Positions 26,101 to 32,722 of a stretch of DNA of 64,000 nucleotides are shown here, piece by piece. The DNA comes from Pseudoxanthomonas sp. PXM03 (GTDB lineage: Bacteria; Pseudomonadota; Gammaproteobacteria; Xanthomonadales; Xanthomonadaceae), in contig NZ_JACVAU010000001.1 of assembly GCF_014852005.1 (NCBI RefSeq), positions 394,001 through 458,000 on the forward strand. The letters run 5' to 3'. Below the pieces are notes generated by a model that saw nothing but the letters and a program-made list of their open reading frames with translations, was not told the DNA's origin and ran no database searches. The number at the start of each line of letters is the position of its first letter. Position 1 is the stretch's first letter. A program made the position numbers and the translations under genes.

Positions 26101-26531
26101 ACATCGTCTCGGCGCATGCCGACTGGCATCCGTCGCGGCCGTGGTGGCTGACCGGCCGTGTGGCCGCGAAGTGGCAGCAGGACAGCTTCTTCTACGCCGA
26201 CACCGGCCGCGTCGATGACGACTTCAACGCGGTGCTGGTCTCCGGCCGCGTGGTCTACGACATCACCGAGAACTGGGACATCGGCGTGCTGGGTTCCGCG
26301 TTCCGCGGCCAGGACGGCGCCAACCAGTATGCGTTCGGCGTGGAAGTGGGGCGGCTGCTGCGGCAGAACCTCTGGCTGTCGGCGGGCTACAACGCCACCG
26401 GCTTCCGCGGCGACGAGGACCTGACCGGTTACGAGTACACGCAGCAGGGCGCGTTCATCCGCCTGCGCTTCAAGTTCGACGAAGACCTTTTCCGTAGAGA
26501 CGACGTCCGCTACCGCGACCCGGTGCGCTGA
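23121..26531 (+). CDS. Large outer-membrane beta-barrel with N-terminal Ig-like region, partner of the giant protein
   Basis: An 1136-residue exported protein. The ATG at 23121 overlaps the giant gene's TGA and has a strong AAGGAGG eight bases upstream inside that gene; a second ATG at 23169 would give a shorter signal peptide. Cleavage is predicted after PTLATA. Residues about 72-215 look like an invasin-type Ig-like fold (VVVDVDRDGVPADGQSP, VVQLFDADGKP). From about 235 to 1120 the sequence is alternating amphipathic strands with loops such as GRSYLLYGDFQTGD, as in outer-membrane barrels. There is no TonB box or plug. It ends AFIRLRFKF plus a 16-residue charged tail instead of a terminal aromatic. 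Tight coupling to the giant gene suggests that it anchors or displays that protein at the outer membrane (inference). No named family was recognised with confidence. Confidence 0.85.
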   Translation: MSRIPSRPSSLSEAKPMRVTRHSHHPLAFALALALVPTLATAQTVSGDQRFTPVLGQGAPLFPQSPQLQDTASQPLYAQPGNVDYRVNAGVDRVVVDVDRDGVPADGQSPVRVVVQLFDADGKPMAGDAFATIEHTGGRIKLPDGRTDELGPGRLDADKVTPGVQLPVRDGRAEFELLAPHDPQDVLLRVTSGAHSAEGVVGFVPEMRDMIATGLIEGVINFRRNGDGLINGTQRGDGFEREIRRWEKQFNSGKANGAARAAFFAKGTIKGEYLLTAAYDSDKEVRARLLRDIQPEEFYPVYGDASLRGFDARSAERLYVRVDKGRSYLLYGDFQTGDNLATQTGVDAGTRSAPRVLGTYNRTATGLGWHFENARVRGNVFAIEDSLRQVIEELPASGSGPYGLRNNAVLEGSERVEVVVRDRNQPSRIVSVRPLGRLVDYSFEPFSGRILLNSFLPSFDSDLNPVSLRITYELDQGTEKFLVLGADAQLRVGEHGEIGGSYVDDRNPFAAFEMGSANIGYRLGANTWLVAEAARTRSEVNTNAVNQYGTPALQGLSGLVEGNAWRVELGHASEDVDLKLFAGQSDPEFNNPASPLYGGRGEYSLTTRWRLNDRFELYAEGLRSEDRNPDGGERNAASAGTRVKLTDKLTLDVGYRAIRETVGAYYTWATNSGYGNIGGLSGGYATGAGGGALGYGQQPLDPLTGLPIISSGNPNDVASGLPVGTELSSDMLRIGVGYRASDRFSLGGEVEQDIHGEDRNRVALGMDYQLRERSRVYGRYEKQTGISGVNGLTQDGREADTLALGVDTSFIKDTQLFSEYRLRDAIAGRDIQAASGIRNRWDLREGLRLDTSLEHTNVISGNVGDSTGIGVALDYTANPMWRGSVRVEHRISDDVAGTPTNEGYSTTLLQFLAARKLSRDWTLLARNYLLRTEYDARGDVLQDRFQIGAAYRDTDTNRVNALARYEYKLEKDESGMDGSGFGSDTGQDIRTSAHIVSAHADWHPSRPWWLTGRVAAKWQQDSFFYADTGRVDDDFNAVLVSGRVVYDITENWDIGVLGSAFRGQDGANQYAFGVEVGRLLRQNLWLSAGYNATGFRGDEDLTGYEYTQQGAFIRLRFKFDEDLFRRDDVRYRDPVR

Positions 26532-26542
26532 GGAAACACGAC

Positions 26543-27562
26543 ATGACCATCACCAAGCCCACCCTTCTCGCCGCCGCCGTCCTCGCCACCCTGGCCATCG
26601 GCGCCAGCGCGCAACAGACCGTGCTCACCCCGCAACGCGACCGGATCACCGACGAGGCCATCCACGCCGATCTGTCCGGCTACGAGCACACGCAGGGGCG
26701 CATCAAGGCGCTCAACGATGCCGGCCGCCCCGTGCGCGACTACCACCTGTCCAAGGCGCAGTGCTGGCTGGACGTGTCCTTCCACGAATACAGCCGCAAC
26801 GACCGCAGCGACTTCCCGCAGGAAGCGCTGACCGAATCGGAGAAGCTCATCGTCGGCATGGAACAGGGCGTGTCACCGCTGCCGACCGACACCCCGCTGG
26901 TGAACGGTGCCGCACGCGTGCGCGAGGACCTGTGGCAACGCCTGCGTGCCATCCACGGCACGCCGGGCTTCAGCTGCGCGCAACAGGCCGTGGCCTGTGG
27001 CGAAGTGGAACTGGTGCACGCGGGCAACGAGTTCAACCAGCAGCAGTGGCGCCACGCCAAGCCCTACATCCAGATCGCCGAGGACTGGATCAGCGACGCC
27101 GAAGCCATGGCGCGCCAATGCGGCGCCGCTCCCGACGCACCCGCCGCAGTGCCCGCCGGCACCGCGCTGACCGTCAACGTGCTGTTCGAGTTCGACCGCT
27201 CCGGTCGCGACGACATCCGGGTCTACTCGCTGTGGAGCCTCGATCGCGAACTGGCCCGCCTGCCCAAGGAAGGACTGACGCTGACGGGCGTGGAACTGGT
27301 TGGCCACGCCGACCGTCTGCAGGGGCGCGGATTCGACTACAACCAGGCGCTCTCCGAACGGCGTGCCCAGACCGTGCAGGCCTTGCTCATGGAGCGGGGC
27401 ATTGATCCGTCCATGATCGCGTACACCTTCAAGGGTGACGTGGAGCAGGTCCAGCAGTGCGACGGTGTGAAGCCCCAGGCGGCCCTGCGCGAATGCCTGA
27501 TCCCCAATCGCCGCGTCGAGGTGCGGTTGCTCGTCCAGTCCGCTCGGGTCGACTCACAGTAA
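26543..27562 (+). CDS. OmpA-family peptidoglycan-binding protein, third gene of the adhesin operon
   Basis: A 339-residue exported protein with a GAGGAAA ribosome site, a signal peptide ending IGASA, a helical middle region (about 40-190) with several Trp and two Cys, and a C-terminal OmpA-like domain (about 200-330). The latter shows VLFEFDRSG, the peptidoglycan-contact pattern VGHADRLQGRGFDYNQALSE followed by RRAQTVQ, and a closing NRRVEV. In this family Asp and Arg of these motifs bind diaminopimelate. It lies 11 bp after the barrel gene and probably ties the complex to the cell wall. It lacks an N-terminal barrel and a lipobox, so it is likely a soluble periplasmic protein or held by its partner. 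Confidence 0.88.
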   Translation: MTITKPTLLAAAVLATLAIGASAQQTVLTPQRDRITDEAIHADLSGYEHTQGRIKALNDAGRPVRDYHLSKAQCWLDVSFHEYSRNDRSDFPQEALTESEKLIVGMEQGVSPLPTDTPLVNGAARVREDLWQRLRAIHGTPGFSCAQQAVACGEVELVHAGNEFNQQQWRHAKPYIQIAEDWISDAEAMARQCGAAPDAPAAVPAGTALTVNVLFEFDRSGRDDIRVYSLWSLDRELARLPKEGLTLTGVELVGHADRLQGRGFDYNQALSERRAQTVQALLMERGIDPSMIAYTFKGDVEQVQQCDGVKPQAALRECLIPNRRVEVRLLVQSARVDSQ

Positions 27563-27644
27563 CGCCTATACTTCACCCGTCTTCGTGGATGGAGTGGAGT
27601 GATGGGAAACCTGCGCGTCGTCCGGTCGTCCGGAGAGCGGATTC

Positions 27645-29045
27645 ATGAGTGAGGGCGACATCCTCGTCGCCCGCGAGCGCCAGGGTGTTCCGGCGTCGCG
27701 TCTGGCCCGCCTGTGGCGCGCGCCCATGGGCTGGTGGCGCGATGTACCCATCGCCGACCCGGTCGACAGGCGCAATGCGCCGATGCTGCAACTGATCTCG
27801 TCGCTGCTGGCGGTGCTTCCTGCGCTGGCGTGGGCGTATCGCGCCGTTGCGGTCGATATCCCGTGGCGGCCGGGCGAATTGACCAGCATGGCGCTGAGCC
27901 TGTCGGTGTGCGCCGCCGCCGCCATCAGCTTCGCGCTGATCCGGCATGGACGTTTCGCGTGGGCTTCGCGGCTGTTGCTGGTGGTGTTCGCCGCCTCCGT
28001 GGTGCCCGCCTACCTGGCCACCGGGTTCGGTGCCCAACGCTTCGAACAGCCCGTGCTGGTCATCTGGATGGCGATCGCGGGGCTCGTGGTGGGCAGGGCG
28101 GCGCTCTGGTTGATGTTCGCCTGCATCGTGGCCGCGTTCTTCCTGGGCATCTCGGTGGATGTGTCCCGCCAGGGCGACGCCGCCGCGCTGTACGGCGACG
28201 CCGCGTTCAGTGCCGCCATGTTCCTGATGATCGCCATCGTGCTCGATCGCAGTTCGGCCACGTTGCGCCAGAGCCTGGGCGAAGCCACGGAGCGCGGGAA
28301 CCAGCTCGCGGCGGCAAACCAGCGCCTGCTGCAGGAGATCAACGATCGCGAGCTCGCACAGGAGCAACTCATCCACGCGCGCAAGGTCGAGGCGGTGGGT
28401 CGACTGGCGGGAGGTGTGGCGCACGATTTCGGCAACATCATGGCCGTGATCAGCGGTTATGCGCGCAAGGGCCTCAGGGCGGGCCAGGTCGAAGACGGCA
28501 GGACATCATTCGAAGGCATCGAGGCGGCGGCGCGCCGGGCGACGCTGCTGACCCACAAACTGATGACGTTCGCGCGGCAGGATGACTACGCGGAAGAGAC
28601 CTTCGATGCCGCCAGCGCCCTGGCGGACGTCCAGTCCATGCTGCGCCAGTTGCTCAAGCCCGAGGTGGAACTGCGGTTCGCCCTGGGCGATGCCCCATCG
28701 CCGATCCGGATGGACAGGGACCGGTTCGAGCTCATGGTCCTCAACATCGCGGCCAACGCGGATCATGCGATGCCCCATGGCGGCGTCTTCTCCATCGGCG
28801 TCGCGCAAGGTGACGACGGTGGCAGCGTGCTGGAGTTCGCCGATACCGGCGCCGGCATGGGGGAAGAGGTGCTGGCGCGTGTCTTCGACCCCTTCTTCAC
28901 CACCAAGCCGGCAGGCGAGGGCACCGGCCTTGGCCTTTCCGTCATCCGCGACCTGGTGACACGGGCAGGCGGTGCGATCACGGCACAAAGCCAGGTGGGC
29001 GTCGGGACCACGTTCAGGGTCGTACTCCCCGCAGCGGCACGATGA
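27645..29045 (+). CDS. Membrane histidine kinase following the adhesin operon
   Basis: A 466-residue sensor kinase. Residues 50-205 hold about five or six hydrophobic helices with almost no periplasmic domain, so it may sense the membrane or an intramembrane partner. A coiled-coil linker (205-245) follows, then the phospho-acceptor His260 in GGVAHDFGNIMAVIS and an ATPase domain (NIAANADHAM, DTGAGM, DPFFTTKPAGEGTGLGLS). The H-box HDFGN and FTTK sequence place it with NtrB-like kinases. No receiver domain is attached and no response regulator is adjacent. The nearest orphan regulator is at 12659, on the other side of the three-gene operon; pairing is inferred from position only. The ATG at 27645 has a GGAGAG box. 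Confidence 0.92.
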   Translation: MSEGDILVARERQGVPASRLARLWRAPMGWWRDVPIADPVDRRNAPMLQLISSLLAVLPALAWAYRAVAVDIPWRPGELTSMALSLSVCAAAAISFALIRHGRFAWASRLLLVVFAASVVPAYLATGFGAQRFEQPVLVIWMAIAGLVVGRAALWLMFACIVAAFFLGISVDVSRQGDAAALYGDAAFSAAMFLMIAIVLDRSSATLRQSLGEATERGNQLAAANQRLLQEINDRELAQEQLIHARKVEAVGRLAGGVAHDFGNIMAVISGYARKGLRAGQVEDGRTSFEGIEAAARRATLLTHKLMTFARQDDYAEETFDAASALADVQSMLRQLLKPEVELRFALGDAPSPIRMDRDRFELMVLNIAANADHAMPHGGVFSIGVAQGDDGGSVLEFADTGAGMGEEVLARVFDPFFTTKPAGEGTGLGLSVIRDLVTRAGGAITAQSQVGVGTTFRVVLPAAAR

Positions 29046-29049
29046 AACG

Positions 29050-29072
29050 CCTGCCGGGGCGATCCCGGCAGG
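29050..29072. terminator. Stem-loop between convergent genes
   Basis: CCTGCCGGG (29050-29058) pairs perfectly with CCCGGCAGG (29064-29072) over a 5-nt loop, four bases after the kinase stop and 60 bases before the convergent anti-sigma stop. There is no U-tract on either strand, so termination may be weak or Rho-assisted. Confidence 0.5.
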
Positions 29073-29132
29073 TGCTGGCCCCGGCCAGTGGAATCCGGGC
29101 CGGACGTCGCCCCTAGACGCTGCGGAACGTCT

Positions 29133-29891
29133 TCATCCGTTGTCCAGCAGGCGGGGCAATCCGGAGGCCGCGGCGTCGGCTGCATTGCTGACCAGTGCGA
29201 AGCTGGTGTCGCGCACCGACCAGTACCGCGCCAGCAGGTCGCCATCGCGGCGCTGGCCTTGGCCACGCAACTGGCCGCGCGGACGCAGGTAGAAGCCCAC
29301 GCGTGCGCCCGATCCATCCTGATAGACCAGCATCGCGGCGGCGCCCTGTTCGGTGGAGAGCAATCGCCCGCCCATCAACCGGTAGCCGGCCGCGCTCAGG
29401 TCGGGCACCCGTCCCGCTTCGCCGAAATGGCGGTGCAGCCAGCGCTGCAGATCGTCGGCGCGGCTGGCGTCGAACTCCATCGGCGGCGCATCGGCATCCA
29501 CGTATTGGCGATATGCGGCGACGGCATCCGCCATCGGCAACGCGGCCTGCCCCGGCCGCATGTCGCGCGCCTGCCAGCCCGCGCCGCCGCCCAGGCCGAA
29601 GGCCAGCAGCATCGCCGCCGCGATGCCCAGGCGGGCACGCCTGCGCGCGCCGAGACGGCGGCGCACCTGGGCCGGTTCCAGCGCCGCGTTCGAGCTCCAG
29701 TGCTCCGGGTGTGCATGCAGGGTGCGCAGCCGCTCGGCATCCTGCTTCCAGCCTTCCACCTGGACGGCATGCGCCGGGTGGGCGGTGAGCCAGGCTTCGA
29801 CCTGGGCCCGGCGTGCAGGGGGGAGCCTGCCATCCACGTAGGCGTGCAGCTCGCTGTCGTCGGGGGAGGGGTGCAGTGCATCGATGTTCAT
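29133..29891 (-). CDS. Membrane-anchored anti-sigma factor
   Basis: A 252-residue protein with a cytoplasmic N-terminal zinc-free anti-sigma-like region (DSELHAYVDGRLPPARRAQVEAW), one membrane helix (about 88-106, LGIAAAMLLAFGLGGGAGW) and a periplasmic domain of about 145 residues. Its start ATG overlaps the stop of the ECF sigma gene (ATGA), the usual arrangement for a sigma/anti-sigma pair. It should hold the sigma factor inactive until an envelope or oxidative signal is received. The His-x3-Cys-x2-Cys zinc motif of ZAS proteins is absent. Confidence 0.88.
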   Translation of the reverse strand: MNIDALHPSPDDSELHAYVDGRLPPARRAQVEAWLTAHPAHAVQVEGWKQDAERLRTLHAHPEHWSSNAALEPAQVRRRLGARRRARLGIAAAMLLAFGLGGGAGWQARDMRPGQAALPMADAVAAYRQYVDADAPPMEFDASRADDLQRWLHRHFGEAGRVPDLSAAGYRLMGGRLLSTEQGAAAMLVYQDGSGARVGFYLRPRGQLRGQGQRRDGDLLARYWSVRDTSFALVSNAADAAASGLPRLLDNG

Positions 29892-30412
29892 CGCAGGGCC
29901 CTCAGCACGGGAGCGGCAGCTTCGTGTTCGTCGTCCATCGCACGCAATGCCTGCCGCGCTCGCGACAGGCGCGACATCACCGTGCCGATGGGGATGCCGA
30001 GCACTTCGGCCGCTTCGCGATATCCCAGGCCCTCCACGCTCACCAGCATCAACAGGGCGCGCTGGTCCGCTGGCAGGCGGGTGAACGCGGACAGCGACGT
30101 GCGAGCGTCGAAGACCTGATCCGGCGTTGGCGGGCGATGCGCGTCTTCGGTCGCGAACAGGGATGCGATGCGCTTCCAGCGCGCCGCGCGCCGATGGTCG
30201 TCGACGAACTGGCGGTACAGCACCGAGAACAGCCAGGGCTGCAAGGCGGCTTCGTCGCGCCGGGTATCGCCGCGGGTCAACGCGCGTTCCAGCGTGGCCT
30301 GCACCAGGTCGTCGGCCGCCGCGGGGTCGGTCGCCAGCGAGCGTGCGAACCGGCGCAGGCGCGGGATCAGCACGCGCAGGGTGTCATCATCCAGTGGTGG
30401 CGAAGCAGGCAT
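29888..30412 (-). CDS. ECF (extracytoplasmic function) sigma factor
   Basis: A 174-residue sigma-70 family factor. Region 2 includes ATDPAAADDLVQATLERAL and LQPWLFSVLYRQFVDDHRR; region 4 is LPADQRALLMLVSVEGLGY followed by the helix-turn-helix EAAEVLGIPIGTVMSRLSRAR. The ATG at 30412 gives normal ECF length; the frame remains open upstream, but that extension crosses the predicted promoter. It is cotranscribed with its anti-sigma factor and diverges from a catalase/cytochrome b561 operon. Both promoters carry the same GGAATAA...CGTC pattern, implying autoregulation and control of the catalase genes. Confidence 0.92.
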   Translation of the reverse strand: MPASPPLDDDTLRVLIPRLRRFARSLATDPAAADDLVQATLERALTRGDTRRDEAALQPWLFSVLYRQFVDDHRRAARWKRIASLFATEDAHRPPTPDQVFDARTSLSAFTRLPADQRALLMLVSVEGLGYREAAEVLGIPIGTVMSRLSRARQALRAMDDEHEAAAPVLRALR

Positions 30413-30443
30413 GGGGAAGCACGGGGTGCGGGGTCCGGGGTGG

Positions 30444-30469
30444 GACGCATGGGCAGGCCGGATTATTCC
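30444..30469 (-). promoter_or_regulatory. ECF-type promoter of the sigma/anti-sigma operon
   Basis: Read on the minus strand, GGAATAA (30469-30463) is followed by 15 bases and CGTC (30447-30444), an ECF-type -35/-10 pair. The -10 element lies about 30 bases upstream of the sigma factor start codon. Confidence 0.6.
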
Positions 30470-30509
30470 GCATGGCCCGTGACAGGGGTGTGCGTCATCA
30501 GCGGCAGCG

Positions 30510-30534
30510 GGAATAAATCGCGCCACGCGGCGTC
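30510..30534 (+). promoter_or_regulatory. ECF-type promoter of the catalase/cytochrome b561 operon
   Basis: GGAATAA (30510-30516), 14 bases, then CGTC (30531-30534), matching the divergent promoter element for element. The catalase start codon is 31 bases further downstream. Confidence 0.6.
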
Positions 30535-30565
30535 CTACCGCCATCCCACGCTGCAGGAACTGCCC

Positions 30566-31648
30566 ATGTCGAGCCCTCCCCCCGATCCGCTCCCGCCGAC
30601 AACCTCCACCGCGCCGTGGCCGGCCCTGGTCGCCATCGCCACGCTCCTCCTGATACTGGCCACGGCGTTCGCATGGGTGGGAGGCTGGATCGGGAGGGAT
30701 CGCCTGACAGCGCCGCGCCTGGTGGACGCCATCGAGGGCGGCAAGCCATACCCCGGCTTCCGTCGCGCGCACAGCAAAGGCGTCTGCGTGGCCGGCTATT
30801 TCGAACCTTCAGCGCAAGCCGCGCGGCTGTCGCGTGCACGGGTGTTCCATCAGCCACGCACGGCGGTGCAGGGCCGGCTGTCGATCGGGGGCGCCGATCC
30901 GCATGCGCTCGACGCGCAGGCGCGGGTACGCAGCCTGGCGCTGTTGCTGAAGACCGACGATGGACAGGAGTGGCGCATGGCGATGAACAGCTTCCCGTTC
31001 TTCGCCGTGGCCACGCCGGCCGGATTCCACGCGCAGTTGCTGGCATCGCGTCCGGATCCTGCAACGGGCAAGCCGGATCCGGCCAGGATGGCGGCGTTCC
31101 TTGCCGAGTATCCGGAGGCGAAGCGGTTCCAGGCGTGGGCGAAATCCGCCGCCTGGTCGAGCAGTTGGGCGAACACGGCCTACAACGGGGTCAACGCGTT
31201 CCGCTTCATCGATGCGGCCGGACGCGAACGCTTCGTGCGCTGGTCGATGCAGCCACAGGCGCCCTTCGAGCGCCTGGGCGATGCAGAACGCGAGCACGCC
31301 GATGCGGACTATCTGCATGAGGATCTCCAGGCGCGCCTGCAGCAAGGTCCGCTGCGCTGGAACCTGGTCGTCACCGAGGCGGCAGCCGGCGATCCGGTCG
31401 ACGATCCATCGCAGGCCTGGCCCGAAGACCGCCCGCAGCACGTCGCCGGCGTCCTGGTGCTGGAGCGCAGCCAGCCGCAGGCCACCGGCCCGTGCCGCGA
31501 CGTGAACTACGATCCGACGGTGGTGCCGGAAGGCATCGCGCTTTCCGGCGATCCGATCCTCGCGGCGCGCGCGGCGGCCTATGCGGTGTCGTTCGACCGT
31601 CGAGAGCGCGAGACCGCCCGGGGCGATGCCGGGGAGGCCGCGCGATGA
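30566..31648 (+). CDS. Membrane-anchored minimal catalase (SrpA-type catalase-family peroxidase)
   Basis: A 360-residue haem protein of the small catalase-related group, about 120 residues shorter than classical catalases. A single N-terminal membrane helix (about 20-41) places the enzyme in the periplasm. The distal His69 in RRAHSKGVCVAGYF, the distal Asn141 in MAMNSFPFF and the proximal haem ligand Tyr339 in the R-x3-Y motif (Arg335, ARAAAY) are all visible. Members act as peroxidases or weak catalases against peroxides in the envelope. Its stop overlaps the start of a cytochrome b561 gene, so electron delivery from the quinone pool is plausible (inference). The promoter matches that of the divergent ECF sigma operon. 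Confidence 0.92.
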   Translation: MSSPPPDPLPPTTSTAPWPALVAIATLLLILATAFAWVGGWIGRDRLTAPRLVDAIEGGKPYPGFRRAHSKGVCVAGYFEPSAQAARLSRARVFHQPRTAVQGRLSIGGADPHALDAQARVRSLALLLKTDDGQEWRMAMNSFPFFAVATPAGFHAQLLASRPDPATGKPDPARMAAFLAEYPEAKRFQAWAKSAAWSSSWANTAYNGVNAFRFIDAAGRERFVRWSMQPQAPFERLGDAEREHADADYLHEDLQARLQQGPLRWNLVVTEAAAGDPVDDPSQAWPEDRPQHVAGVLVLERSQPQATGPCRDVNYDPTVVPEGIALSGDPILAARAAAYAVSFDRRERETARGDAGEAAR

Positions 31649-32238
31649 ATCGCCACGGACATTTCGATGCGCTTGCCCGCCTGCTGCATTGGGGCATGGC
31701 CGTCCTGATCCTCTCGATGCTGTTCATCGGTGTGGGCATGGTCGCCTCGTTGGCGCTGCGCCCCGTGCTGATCGATCTGCACCGGCCGCTCGGCATCGCC
31801 ATCCTGCTGCTGGCGCTGGTGCGGCTGTACCACCGCTGGCGCAGTCCGCCGCCCCCGCTGCCTGCGGACCTGCCACGTCCGCAGGCGATCGCCGCGAAGG
31901 CCTCGCACGGGTTGCTGTACGCATTGATGCTGGCCATGCCGCTGCTGGGCTGGGCGACGGTGTCGGCAGGCGGTTATCCGGTGCAGATGGTCGGCGCGCT
32001 GGCACTGCCTGCGCTCATCCCGCACGACCCGACGCTCTACGCCTGGTTGCGCGGCGCGCATGGCGTGCTCGGCTACGCGCTGTTCGCACTGGTGATGGCG
32101 CACCTGGGCGCCGCCCTGTATCACGCCTGGGTACGTCGTGATGGCGTATTCGACGCGATGGCGCGGAGTGGTGCGCCACGGACGGTGCCGGCACAGGTCG
32201 CGACGGCGATGCGGAAACCCGATGTCGCGGAAGACTGA
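31645..32238 (+). CDS. Cytochrome b561, partner of the catalase
   Basis: A 197-residue integral membrane dihaem cytochrome of the bacterial b561 family. Four membrane helices are visible. The helix 1 His is in FDALARLLHWGMAVLI, with further haem-ligand candidates in IDLHRPLGIAIL, SHGLLYALMLAMPLLGW and GAHGVLGYALFALVMAHLGAAL. It would move electrons from ubiquinol to a periplasmic acceptor. The ATG overlaps the catalase stop (ATGA), so the two are translationally coupled and probably functionally paired. Confidence 0.92.
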   Translation: MNRHGHFDALARLLHWGMAVLILSMLFIGVGMVASLALRPVLIDLHRPLGIAILLLALVRLYHRWRSPPPPLPADLPRPQAIAAKASHGLLYALMLAMPLLGWATVSAGGYPVQMVGALALPALIPHDPTLYAWLRGAHGVLGYALFALVMAHLGAALYHAWVRRDGVFDAMARSGAPRTVPAQVATAMRKPDVAED

Positions 32239-32722
32239 ATTCCCGCACGGCGCCGCCATCCGGAGGGCAGCGCAGGCCCGGGATTCATGACCAGCACGCT
32301 GGCGATGGCCCCGATGCTTCGCATGCTCTCCGGAACAGCAGACCGGGCATCACGCGTTGATGCCCATGCGCGGCATGGCAGGTACACGCCGGTGTCTGCC
32401 CTTGTGTGCGGATTGAATGGATGGATGAGACCGCCTTGTTGCAGGAAGGCGTGGGGCTGTACGAAGATGTTCCGCGTGATCCTTCTCAAGCAGAAAGTGC
32501 GTCCGCAAGCGAGTCACTGACGTCTCATGCGCGGATGAATGTCGGAACACGCAACGGCCTGCCAGATTCATCCGGTTGCAGGCCTACCAATCCCTGGTGG
32601 ATGGTCAGCAGCGACAGGATGGGCTGAACGTGCGTATTCCGCGCCTGGCGCTGGCGGAGCGGACTTTTCGCTGGCCTGTGCCCCGCGCCATCGCCCCGCC
32701 TTCCGGTCCATGCATGCAAGCG
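32239..32722. other. 484-bp non-coding stretch upstream of TonB receptor
   Basis: No convincing gene. It contains three potential stem-loops: GGGCATCA-CGCGT-TGATGCCC (32345-32365, perfect 8-bp stem), GGATGAAT/ATTCATCC (32533-32573) and GGCCTGC/GCAGGCC (32556-32584). The last two are mutually overlapping, as in alternative leader structures. No Fur box or named riboswitch was recognised. The receptor promoter presumably lies here. Confidence 0.4.

Noticed and set aside
29888..30772. Longer form of the ECF sigma factor starting near 30772
   Set aside because: It would run through both ECF promoters and into the divergent catalase gene; the start at 30412 gives the normal family length.
32287..32520. 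Small open frame of 77 codons upstream of the TonB receptor
   Set aside because: No ribosome site and mixed composition without hydrophobic or domain features; more likely leader sequence.
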